A stretch of DNA of 36,903 nt from NCBI GenBank assembly GCA_021462855.1, contig JAJTXQ010000023.1, positions 1-36,903 of the forward strand, given 5' to 3'. Of this stretch, positions 7,657 through 14,937 are shown piece after piece. The position numbers and the translations under genes were made by a program. Position 1 is the first letter of the stretch, and each line of letters begins with the position of its first letter. This DNA is from Dehalococcoidia bacterium (GTDB taxonomy: Bacteria > Chloroflexota > Dehalococcoidia > DSTF01 > JACRBR01). The notes below the pieces were generated by a model, which made no database searches, was not told the origin of the DNA, and was given only the letters and a program-made list of their open reading frames with translations.

Positions 7657-8577
7657 GTGCGCGTGCTCGTGACGGGCGGCGCCGGGTTCATCGGCTCCGC
7701 CGTCGCCCGCGTGCTGCTCGAAGAGCGGCACGACGTGACGGTGCTCGACAACCTGTCGAAGGGGTTCCGCTCGATCGTGCCCGAGGGCGCGCGGTTCATC
7801 GAAGGCGACCTGTGCGACGAAGAGCGCCTGCCCGGCTGGCTGCGCGGCCACGACGCCGTGATCCACATGGCCGCGTTCATCGAGGTCGGGCGGTCGGTGC
7901 AGGAGCCGCTGCTGTTCGCGGAAAACAACATCATGAACTCCGTGCGCCTGCTCGAGGGTATGCGCAAGGCGGAGGTGCCGAAGATCGTGTTCTCCTCGAG
8001 CGCGACGGTGTACGGTGCGCCGCAGTCGCTGCCGATCCGCGAGACCGACCCGCTCGGCGCTCAGTCGAACCCGTACGGCGCGTCGAAGGTGGCGACGGAG
8101 GCGTTCTGCGCGACGTACCACGCGCTGCACGGCATGGACGCGATCATCCTGCGCTACTTCAACCCGTATGGGCCGAACGAACTGCACGAGCCCGAGACGC
8201 ACGCTATCCCGAACTTCATCATGGCGGCGCTCGCGCGCCGGCCGATACCGCTGTACTGGAAGGGCGAGCAGGTCCGCGACTTCATCTATGTCGACGACCT
8301 CGCCCGCGCGCACACCGCGGTGCTGGGCCTGCGCGGCCTCGACTACTTCAACGTCGGATCGGATACGGGCACGAAGATGATCGACGCCGTGCGCACGATC
8401 CTCGACATCGTCGGGTACGACGTGCCGGTGGAGGACCTGGGCGAACGCCCGGGCGACGTGCACGCCACGTACGCGTGGTCCCGCAAGCTCGCCGAAGCCA
8501 CCGGCTGGCGCGCGCAGATCGGCCTGCGCGAGGGCCTCGAGCGCACGATCGCCTGGTTCCGGGAGCGTCGCCAGTAG
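7657..8577 (+). CDS. NAD-dependent sugar-nucleotide epimerase (UDP-glucose 4-epimerase-like, SDR)
   Basis: The 306-residue extended short-chain dehydrogenase has the NAD motif TGGAGFIG (residues 6-13), SSSATVYG (113-120) and the catalytic Y140-x3-K144. It also has LRYFNPYGPNE and VRDFIYVDDLARAH, which are typical of UDP-sugar epimerases. GTG begins three bases after the fabF stop, so translation is probably coupled. The role could be in cell-envelope glycan synthesis. Whether it acts on UDP-glucose, UDP-glucuronate or another sugar is not clear from sequence. Confidence 0.85.
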   Translation: MRVLVTGGAGFIGSAVARVLLEERHDVTVLDNLSKGFRSIVPEGARFIEGDLCDEERLPGWLRGHDAVIHMAAFIEVGRSVQEPLLFAENNIMNSVRLLEGMRKAEVPKIVFSSSATVYGAPQSLPIRETDPLGAQSNPYGASKVATEAFCATYHALHGMDAIILRYFNPYGPNELHEPETHAIPNFIMAALARRPIPLYWKGEQVRDFIYVDDLARAHTAVLGLRGLDYFNVGSDTGTKMIDAVRTILDIVGYDVPVEDLGERPGDVHATYAWSRKLAEATGWRAQIGLREGLERTIAWFRERRQ

Positions 8578-8633
8578 CCGGCGGCCTTGAGCGCCGCGCC
8601 GTCCCCCGTCATCTCGATACCCGTCGGGCGCAT

Positions 8634-8655
8634 CGCGGGAGCTTCAGCTCCCGCG
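8634..8655. terminator. Perfect 9-bp hairpin between convergent genes
   Basis: CGCGGGAGC and GCTCCCGCG flank a TTCA loop. It lies 56 bp after the epimerase stop and 34 bp before the end of the convergent gene. There is no T-run, so it is a candidate bidirectional terminator or mRNA-end stabiliser rather than a clear intrinsic terminator. Confidence 0.45.
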
Positions 8656-8688
8656 CCACGTCTGCGTTTGCGCCGGCTGCGCGATGGG

Positions 8689-9351
8689 CTACTCGCCGCA
8701 CTCCGCGCGGAGCGACGCGAGGAAGCGCTCTCCGGTGTCGCGCATGTACGGCGTGATGGCGGGCTCGCCGGGGGCAGGGTCGGGCGAGAAGTACATCTGC
8801 ACGTCGAGCACGAGGCCGCGGCAGGGGAGCGTGGCGACGAGCAGGCGCGGCGCGGACGCGCTCTGCTTCAGCACGCCGTCGACGCCGGCGCCGGGCGCGC
8901 CCTGCGCTTCGATCAGCACCACGAGCGGGCCGCTGACGCCATCGGCCGCGCGGCCGTCCGCGGCGGAGAAGGCGACGCGGCCGGCGCGCCGGCCCTGCTC
9001 ATCTGGCAGCGTCGCCGCGAATGACGGCTCGGGCAGCGTCTGTTCCGGCAGCTCGCCCGGGATGAACGGCGCGAACCCGGTCATGCGCTCGAACGCGCGC
9101 GCGTCGGCGGCCGGTTCGACGATCATCATGCCCTCGGGCGCCTCCACGTCCGGCGCCGGGACGACGATGACCTCGGTGTCGTGCGCGCCGCGGATGTCCT
9201 GCACGAGCCACGTCAGCACGTAGGCGCCGGCGGCGATGACGGCGGACACGGCGACACTCGTCGCGAAGACGGCGACGAGCCGCAGCGGGTGATTGGGACG
9301 AGCCAGCACGGTCACACGAAGATCAACGCTGGCGGCTGACGGCTGTATCAC
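8689..9351 (-). CDS. Hypothetical single-pass membrane protein
   Basis: The 220-residue product has one N-terminal transmembrane segment (about residues 26-49, LVAVFATSVAVSAVIAAG...) and a predicted extracytoplasmic domain. That domain contains GFAPFIPGELPEQTL (about residues 92-106). This resembles the N-terminal part of regulator or sensor-like lipoproteins often described only as conserved hypothetical. The GTG start has GGGAGA just upstream; another GTG (VTVLARPNH) lies 12 codons in. It is convergent with the epimerase gene and divergent from the tail-like cassette. Function is unknown. Confidence 0.6.
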   Translation of the reverse strand: MIQPSAASVDLRVTVLARPNHPLRLVAVFATSVAVSAVIAAGAYVLTWLVQDIRGAHDTEVIVVPAPDVEAPEGMMIVEPAADARAFERMTGFAPFIPGELPEQTLPEPSFAATLPDEQGRRAGRVAFSAADGRAADGVSGPLVVLIEAQGAPGAGVDGVLKQSASAPRLLVATLPCRGLVLDVQMYFSPDPAPGEPAITPYMRDTGERFLASLRAECGE

Positions 9352-9512
9352 GCGTCTCCCGTGGTGACGGACGTGCTTCGAGATCCGGCGCCGCCTGCAC
9401 CATAGTGCTTGCCACGGCGCCGCCGCATCGCCGATGTCAAGCGCGCCGCGCTGCAGCGCTCTCTTCCCGGCTGCCGCGCTCTCAATTCACAAGGAAAGGC
9501 CATGACCGTCCC
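9352..9512. other. Divergent intergenic region before the tail-like cassette
   Basis: These 161 bp separate the minus-strand membrane protein from the cassette. I see no clear promoter. A four-codon reading frame (9502-9516) follows AAGGAAAGG, and its stop overlaps the ATG of the first cassette gene. Confidence 0.4.
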
Positions 9513-9926
9513 ATGACCTGGCCCGAACCCCTCACTACCGCAATCGAAGCGTTCTCCGAACGCCGCTTCCGCGCCACCGTCCTCGCCGCCGACGGCCGTG
9601 CCGTCGCATCCGTCGACTCGGTCGTCAACTCCGCGCGCATCGGCGCCTTCGGCAGCATGACCACCCACGGCGAGGGCGGCAGCCCGCGCCAGCGCCAACG
9701 CGCCCTCGTGTTGCTCGTGCGCGCATCGCTCGCCCACGCTGCCGCGCTGGGCGTACGCCACGTCGAAACGCGCGCGCCGGCGCGCATGGCGGCCTTCGCC
9801 GCCCGCATGACCGGCTTTCACGGCGAGCGCCGGCCAGACGGCACGATCCGATTTTCCGGGGACCTCGCCGCCATCCGCACCCACGCACTGGACACGACCG
9901 ATGCCAACGGCGACCTTTTACCCTAA
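9513..9926 (+). CDS. Small GNAT-like protein at the head of a phage-tail-like cassette
   Basis: The 137-residue protein has the outline of an N-acetyltransferase fold. There is a central helix RQRALVLLVRASLAHAAALG, then a strand VRHVETRAP, then MAAFAARMTGFHGERRPDGT, similar to the GNAT tail (helix, strand, GF-containing loop). The acetyl-CoA P-loop is not clear, so catalytic activity is doubtful. The ATG overlaps the stop of a four-codon ORF (ATGA at 9513-9516). The C-terminus overlaps the next gene by 26 bp. Codon use favours GCC and CTC, unlike neighbours. Confidence 0.55.
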   Translation: MTWPEPLTTAIEAFSERRFRATVLAADGRAVASVDSVVNSARIGAFGSMTTHGEGGSPRQRQRALVLLVRASLAHAAALGVRHVETRAPARMAAFAARMTGFHGERRPDGTIRFSGDLAAIRTHALDTTDANGDLLP

Positions 9927-10908
9927 CGCCTATCACTCAATCGACCTGCTCACGCCGAACGATTGCATCGGCGATCAGTTCGACTGCGGCGTCTTTTATC
10001 TCGGCGCGCCAAAGAACATGCTCCGCCGCGCCTTCCTCTCCTTCGACGTGTTCGGCCCCGCCGCCGAAGGGCGGCCCCTCACACCCGCCGACGCGCTCAC
10101 CGCCGCCGACCTGCTCACGAGCTCCGGCACATTGCTCGGCACCACCGGCTTCGCGTGTACGCTCAGCCGCATCGACCGCGCCGGGTACGACCCGACGCGC
10201 GCCACGTGGAACACCTACGACGGGACGAACGCCTGGGCATCGCTCGGCGGCGACTTCAACACGCCGACGCTCAGCCTCACATCGCCCACGGTGCCCCTCG
10301 CACCCTTCACCGTCAGCAACCTCCTCCCCTTCGTCACCGACGCCATCGCCTTGCGCGGCGGCCTCGTGCGCTTCGCCTTCTACGCCGTCAACGAAGCCCC
10401 CGGCACAACCGCGCTCTGGGCATGCGATGACGGCTCCCTGCCGACGCGCCCGCGCCTCCGCGTCACATGGGAAGCCGCCGACCCCACGCCCATCGCCCCG
10501 CCGCTCCGAGGCCTCGGCGGCCTTTTGCCGGCGCCGGCCGCGAACCCCTCGCGGCCCACGCCTCCGAGCCACCCCGCGCCCCCCTCGCGCCTGTCGGCGC
10601 GGTCCTCAACCGCCGGCGTGGCCGGCGGACACCCACGGCCTACGGCCAGGGCGGCGATGCCGCCAACTGCTCAACCGCCGGCGGCGCCGGCGGACACTCA
10701 CGGCCTTCGGCCCGGGCGGCCTTGCCGCCAACTGCTCTACCGCCGGCCGCGCCGGCGGACACTCACGGCCTTCGGCCCGGGCGGCGATGCCGCCGACTGC
10801 TCACGGCCTTCGGCCCTCACGGCCTTCGGCCCGGGCGGCGATGCCGCCGACTGCTCACGGCCTTCGGCCCTCACACGACCACCCAGCAGCGAAAGGAACA
10901 CACCATGA
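9901..10908 (+). CDS. DNRLRE-like structural protein with repeat-encoded tail
   Basis: Of 335 residues, about the first 195 form a beta-rich domain. LRRAFLSFDVF, DRAGYDPTRATWNTYDGTNAW and a closing RPRLRVTWE resemble DNRLRE/TGF-propeptide-like domains found in secreted and phage structural proteins. From about residue 200 the sequence is Pro/Ala/Arg-rich. From 10605 onward it is encoded by 65-bp tandem repeats whose length is not a multiple of three, so each copy is read in a new frame. The stop overlaps the next start (ATGA at 10905-10908), which supports the frame shown. The tail is unlikely to be folded. Confidence 0.6.
   Translation: MPTATFYPNAYHSIDLLTPNDCIGDQFDCGVFYLGAPKNMLRRAFLSFDVFGPAAEGRPLTPADALTAADLLTSSGTLLGTTGFACTLSRIDRAGYDPTRATWNTYDGTNAWASLGGDFNTPTLSLTSPTVPLAPFTVSNLLPFVTDAIALRGGLVRFAFYAVNEAPGTTALWACDDGSLPTRPRLRVTWEAADPTPIAPPLRGLGGLLPAPAANPSRPTPPSHPAPPSRLSARSSTAGVAGGHPRPTARAAMPPTAQPPAAPADTHGLRPGRPCRQLLYRRPRRRTLTAFGPGGDAADCSRPSALTAFGPGGDAADCSRPSALTRPPSSERNTP
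10605..10876 (+). repeat. Tandem 65-bp repeat array (three full, one short, one partial copy)
   Basis: Full copies lie at 10605-10669, 10670-10734 and 10735-10799. A 54-bp variant is at 10800-10853 and a partial copy at 10854-10876. Each full copy holds inverted pieces: GCCGGC twice around a short spacer, GGCCTTCGGCC, and GGCGGCGATGCCGCC. Copies differ by a few bases. No stop codon occurs in any + strand frame across the array. Confidence 0.85.
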
Positions 10909-11540
10909 ACCTCGCACAGATGCGCGCCGCCGTGCGCCAAGACCTGCACGACGAAGATTCCGGCAACTACCGCTGGACAGATGCCGTGCTGGAACGCCAC
11001 ATCACCCGCGCCGTTGCCGAATTTTCACTCGCCAGCCCGCTCGAACAAAAGACCACCCTGCAGACCACGGCCGGCTCGCGCGATATCTCGATCGCCACGC
11101 TCACCGACCTCATAAAGATCGAAGCCGTCGAGTGGCCCGTCGGCGAATTCCCACCGGCGCGCGTCGGTTTCAGCCAGTGGCAGACCACAATCACCCTCGA
11201 CATCGTGAACGCCCCGTCCGCCGTCGAGAACGTCTACGTCTACTGGACGAAGCCCCACGCGATGCTCACCGGCAGCACGACAGTTCCTGTCGCGCTCGAC
11301 CACATCATCGCCGCCGGGGGCGCGGCGTACGCCGCGCTCGACTGGACGAGCTACGCGGCAAACCGCGTCAACGCCGGCGGCGAGGATGTCTGGGGCCGGT
11401 ACAAGGCGTTCGGCGACGAGCGCCTCCGCTACTTCCGGCGCGAGTGCAACCGCGTTGCCCGCGCCAACGCCGTGCGGCAAAACCGCATGTACACCACCGA
11501 CGCGCCATCCGTATTCGAACAGAACCGCGTCAAGTACTGA
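10905..11540 (+). CDS. Phage connector/adaptor-like protein
   Basis: The 211-residue protein resembles phage head-tail adaptor proteins. It has an N-terminal helical start (LAQMRAAVRQDLHDED, RWTDAVLERHITRAVAEFSL), then a beta section (GSRDISIATLTDLIKIEAVEWPVG) and a helical C-terminus (IIAAGGAAYAALDWTSYAANRVNAGG). A GAAAGGAAC ribosome site precedes the ATG, which overlaps the previous stop. This frame is also open backwards through the repeat array. The assignment to a connector is by overall pattern, not by a diagnostic motif. Confidence 0.6.
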   Translation: MNLAQMRAAVRQDLHDEDSGNYRWTDAVLERHITRAVAEFSLASPLEQKTTLQTTAGSRDISIATLTDLIKIEAVEWPVGEFPPARVGFSQWQTTITLDIVNAPSAVENVYVYWTKPHAMLTGSTTVPVALDHIIAAGGAAYAALDWTSYAANRVNAGGEDVWGRYKAFGDERLRYFRRECNRVARANAVRQNRMYTTDAPSVFEQNRVKY

Positions 11541-11541
11541 C

Positions 11542-13506
11542 ATGCGCTCCCTACACGCCGACCTCCTCGCCGCGCAGCAGACGCGCTCCTACGAGCCCTA
11601 CATCTCTTGCACCGTACAAAACACCGTCGAGGCCGTGCGCCGCCTCGACTACACCATCCTCGATACCACCAGCAACACCAGCGCGCGGCACGACATAGCC
11701 GTCGCCGCAGACGGCTCCGTGACGCGCGTCCGCATCGACGCGGGCGCGCTCAAACAGCAGCGCGTCCCCCCGGACAGCTCGCCGAACTGGACGACATGGA
11801 ACACCCGCGCCGCCGGCATCGGCACCGAGTGCGCATGCGCCGCGCGCGGCGCGCGCGTCGGCATGGTCTACAACGTCGGCGTCACCATCTACCTCAAGGA
11901 AAGCACCGACAGCGGCCAGAACTACGGCGCCGCCGTCGCCATCATCAACGCCGGCGGAGCCATCACCGACCTCGCCGTCGCCTACAAGAACACCACCGGC
12001 GACCTCGGAATCGCCTGGACGGAAGCCGCCACCCTGCGGATCATCATCCGCAACGCCGGCGTCTGGACAGCCACCCTCACCAGCCCCGCCACGTTCGCCA
12101 CGCTAAACGGAGTAGCCCTCACCTACGGCCTCGACTGGGATATCCTCATCACCGGCACCGAAATCACCACCACCCGGCCCACCGTCTGGACGGTCATCTA
12201 CGGCGATGGCAACGACGCCGCCGCCGCCACATGGACAACGCCGCGCATCCAGCAGCAAGCCGAGGCGGCCGCCGCCACAACCTTTTCGTGCCCGTTCCTC
12301 GCGTGGGTCGACACCTACCGCGCGAATTATCTCGAGACAGCCACCTACACCGGCGGAGCCCCCCGCGTCTATCGGATGTACCTCCAACCGTCGCTCTCGT
12401 ACGACCACGGCGCGTACACATGGCGATCGCCGCTACCGTCCAACCAAGCCCCGGCGCAAGGCCTCGCCCTCGCGGCCGAGCCCAGCGCCACCTACACCTA
12501 CGAGAGCCATCCCGCCCTCGTGCAGCGCGCCGACACGCGCCTCGTCACGCTCGACCTGGCCGCCGACGTGCTCGCCGTCGACCTGGACGAAGATACGCGC
12601 CGCGTACGCTGCACCGTCGAGCTCAACAACGACGCCGGCCAGTACGCCGGCCCGCCCGCGCCGCTCGCGCTCGGCAACCTCATCGACCTCCGCTTCGGCT
12701 ACCGCACCGTCTCCGGCAACCGCACGACCACCATGCCGCTCGGCCTCTGGGTCGCCGCGATGGAGCACCGCCGCAGCGGCGGGCGCTCCACGCTGCTCCT
12801 CACGCTGGAATCTGGCTGGGAGCGCCTTCGCCGCTCGAGCCAGCGCACCAGCGTCATCCACACCACGAGCCACTACCGCGCCATCCTCAGCGCGATCATG
12901 GCCCGCGCTGGCCTCGAGATGACAACCAACGGCTCATCCACCCGCGCCGGAGCCATCACCCCCCAACTCACCATCGACCCCGCCCAGCACGGCCACAGCG
13001 CCGCCACGGGCGTACTGCAGTTCCTCGCCGACCGGCTGCGAATGATGGCCGCCTCCACCGTGCGGCTCACCGAGCCCCTCACCGGAGACGCCTCCACATA
13101 CACATTCGGCACAGCCCACCCCATTTACGGCCTCGAGGTCCGCACCGCTGCCGCGCCGCTCAGCGCCGCGCAGACGTTCGGCGCGGCGGCCTACGGCCAC
13201 GCCGTCGACCACGCGCTCGCCCGGCACGGCCTCGCGCCCCACGACATCCTCCGCGACCTCACCAGCGCCACCGGGAGCGCCGCCGGCAACACCGCCGTCG
13301 CCCACCTGCGGCAACGCGAGCTCGACGCCTCGCACGGCCGCCTTATCGTGCCGCCCAACGTCGGCCAGGAGCTGCTTGACGTGATCACCTTCACCGACGG
13401 CCTCGTCGCCTCCGGCGACATCAAGCGCCGCGTGATGGGCATCCACTGGCGCTACGACAAACGCCGCAGCGTCTACCAGCAAGAACTACGGTTAGGCCCG
13501 CTATGA
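11542..13506 (+). CDS. Large phage tail hub/baseplate-like protein
   Basis: The protein has 654 residues. An N-terminal region (1-60) is followed by a section up to about 330 with sialidase/BNR-like strands (YLKESTDSGQNYG, VAYKNTTGDLGIAWTEA). From about 345, RRVRCTVELNNDAGQYAG, LGNLIDLRFGYRT, LLLTLESGWERL and a C-terminal DVITFTDGLVASGDIKRRVMGIHWRYD resemble the repeated beta-barrels of tail hub proteins. It starts one base after the connector-like gene and ends in an ATGA overlap with a 63-residue ORF. No tape-measure, capsid or terminase gene is nearby. The role in host attachment is inferred. Confidence 0.6.
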   Translation: MRSLHADLLAAQQTRSYEPYISCTVQNTVEAVRRLDYTILDTTSNTSARHDIAVAADGSVTRVRIDAGALKQQRVPPDSSPNWTTWNTRAAGIGTECACAARGARVGMVYNVGVTIYLKESTDSGQNYGAAVAIINAGGAITDLAVAYKNTTGDLGIAWTEAATLRIIIRNAGVWTATLTSPATFATLNGVALTYGLDWDILITGTEITTTRPTVWTVIYGDGNDAAAATWTTPRIQQQAEAAAATTFSCPFLAWVDTYRANYLETATYTGGAPRVYRMYLQPSLSYDHGAYTWRSPLPSNQAPAQGLALAAEPSATYTYESHPALVQRADTRLVTLDLAADVLAVDLDEDTRRVRCTVELNNDAGQYAGPPAPLALGNLIDLRFGYRTVSGNRTTTMPLGLWVAAMEHRRSGGRSTLLLTLESGWERLRRSSQRTSVIHTTSHYRAILSAIMARAGLEMTTNGSSTRAGAITPQLTIDPAQHGHSAATGVLQFLADRLRMMAASTVRLTEPLTGDASTYTFGTAHPIYGLEVRTAAAPLSAAQTFGAAAYGHAVDHALARHGLAPHDILRDLTSATGSAAGNTAVAHLRQRELDASHGRLIVPPNVGQELLDVITFTDGLVASGDIKRRVMGIHWRYDKRRSVYQQELRLGPL

Positions 13507-13694
13507 GGCGCGATGCCATCCCGCGCGCCCCCGCCGCGCTCCGCCGCTACCTGCTCGCCGCCGGAACGCTGCACCTCCCCCTCCGCACCAGAGCCCACGG
13601 CGCGCGCTGGCAACTCGCGCACCGCGTTACGCACCAGTGCGGCACGCCGGCGTGCCTAAACGTGCCGCTCACCCGAGGGAGAAACCACCCGTGA
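13503..13694 (+). CDS. Small basic protein in the tail-like cassette, unknown
   Basis: The 63-residue product is rich in Arg, Ala and Leu and has two cysteines (HQCGTPAC). It is joined to its neighbours by ATGA at the front (13503-13506) and GTGA at the back (13691-13694), the same coupling used across the cassette. This is the main support. The composition could also arise from a chance frame, so it may be only a translational bridge. Confidence 0.4.
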   Translation: MRRDAIPRAPAALRRYLLAAGTLHLPLRTRAHGARWQLAHRVTHQCGTPACLNVPLTRGRNHP

Positions 13695-13918
13695 CGCAAC
13701 AGACGCCCGAACTCCGCCACGGCATCCTAAAGGCGTTCGACGCCCCCACCTACACCGCCACCGTACAATTCACCGGGTCCCTGCTCCTCTACGTTGCCGC
13801 GATCCCCGTCGCCCGCGACATCGCGGGCGCCGAAATGACCGCCGGGCGAAAGGTCGCCGTCGCCTTTTTCGACCCCCTCAACCACTCCGACGCCGTCCTA
13901 TTCGCCGTCTGGACATAG
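13691..13918 (+). CDS. Small OB-like/spike-like protein, last gene of the tail-like cassette
   Basis: The 75-residue protein has strands GILKAFDAPTYTATVQF, LYVAAIPVARDI and GRKVAVAFFDPLNHSDAVLFAVW. This outline fits the small OB-fold barrels found in phage spike/baseplate proteins and their relatives. The GTG start follows GAGGGAGAAA at good spacing and overlaps the previous stop. An MBL gene with its own -10 starts 33 bp later, so the cassette ends here. The assignment is by pattern only. Confidence 0.55.
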   Translation: MTQQTPELRHGILKAFDAPTYTATVQFTGSLLLYVAAIPVARDIAGAEMTAGRKVAVAFFDPLNHSDAVLFAVWT

Positions 13919-13938
13919 CGCACCCCCGCCGCGCTTGC

Positions 13939-13944
13939 TAGCGT
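13939..13944 (+). promoter_or_regulatory. Leaderless-type -10 box of the MBL/folP/folK operon
   Basis: TAGCGT is followed by GACGCC and the GTG at 13951. The six-base gap repeats the leaderless spacing seen at other genes here. Confidence 0.35.
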
Positions 13945-13950
13945 GACGCC

Positions 13951-14937
13951 GTGAGCGAGTCCGAACGCATCGCGCTGGAGCCGGTCGACGGCGTCGAAGT
14001 GCTGACGCTCGTCGACAACGCGTGGGACGCGCTGCTCGGCGGCGACGAGCGCGTGCGGCGAGCCGGCCTCGGCAGCCCGCGCCGGCTCGCGGCGCCATTG
14101 ATGATCGAGCGGCAACTGCCGGAGACGCTCGTCGCCGAGCACGGCTTCTCGGCGCTCATCACGGTGACGAAGGGCGGCCGCACGCGCCGCGTGATGTTCG
14201 ACGCCGGCCTCAGCACGTGGGCGCTCTCGCGCAACATGGACGCGCTCGACGTCGCGATCGATGACGTCGAGGCGATCGTGATGAGCCACGGGCACTTTGA
14301 CCACGTCGGCGGGCTGCACGGACTGGTCGAGCGGAAGGGCGCGCGCCGCCTGCCGATGCTGCTGCATCCGGACTTCTGGCTTCGGCGGCGCATCGCCATT
14401 CCCGGGCGCGACGCGCTGGAGCTGCCGACGGCGAGCCGCGCCGCGATGGAGGGCGCGGGGTTCGAGGTGATCGAGGGCCCGGCGCCGTCGCTGTTGCTCG
14501 ATGGCTCGGTGCTGGTCACGGGGGAGGTCGCCCGCACGACGGAGTTCGAGCGCGGCTTCCCGGTGCACCAGGCGCAGCGCGATGGCGCGTGGGTCGCCGA
14601 CCCGCTGATCCTCGACGACCAGGCGCTGGTCGTGCACGTGCGCGACCGCGGACTCGTCGTCCTGACCGGGTGCGGACACGGCGGCATCGTCAACATCGTC
14701 CGGCACGCGCAGGCGCTGACCGGCGAGCCGCGCGTGCACGCGATCATCGGCGGGTTCCACCTGACGGGCCCGGTGTTCGAGCCGATCATCCCGGCGACGG
14801 TCGAGGCGCTGGCGCTCGTGGCGCCATCGCTCGTCGTGCCCGCGCACTGCACGGGGTTCCCCGCCGTGCGCGCCCTCGCCGACGCGTTGCCCGGCGCGTT
14901 CACGCTGAACTCCGTCGGCACGCGGTTCGTGCTGTGA
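13951..14937 (+). CDS. MBL-fold hydrolase of the dihydropterin synthase-like (COG1237) type
   Basis: The 328-residue metallo-beta-lactamase fold has the metal motif HGHFDH at residues 113-118, a TGCGHGG strand-loop near residue 236, and HCTG near 305. The arrangement, with the C-x-H and late H-C-T-G motifs, matches the group named after 7,8-dihydropterin-6-methyl-aminobenzene phosphate synthase. That enzyme belongs to methanopterin synthesis, and most bacterial members have no proven reaction. Its stop overlaps the folP start (GTGA), so a role near pterin metabolism is suggested by context only. Confidence 0.75.
   Translation: MSESERIALEPVDGVEVLTLVDNAWDALLGGDERVRRAGLGSPRRLAAPLMIERQLPETLVAEHGFSALITVTKGGRTRRVMFDAGLSTWALSRNMDALDVAIDDVEAIVMSHGHFDHVGGLHGLVERKGARRLPMLLHPDFWLRRRIAIPGRDALELPTASRAAMEGAGFEVIEGPAPSLLLDGSVLVTGEVARTTEFERGFPVHQAQRDGAWVADPLILDDQALVVHVRDRGLVVLTGCGHGGIVNIVRHAQALTGEPRVHAIIGGFHLTGPVFEPIIPATVEALALVAPSLVVPAHCTGFPAVRALADALPGAFTLNSVGTRFVL

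Noticed and set aside
10605-10876. CRISPR array
   Set aside because: Units are contiguous without unique spacers and no cas genes are present.
10427-11698. + strand frame of 423 codons crossing the repeat array and the connector gene
   Set aside because: It overlaps the connector in another frame and lacks structural pattern; it is open only because the array lacks stops.
9513-13918. Complete prophage
   Set aside because: Capsid, portal, terminase, lysis and integrase genes are all missing and flanks are ordinary genes.
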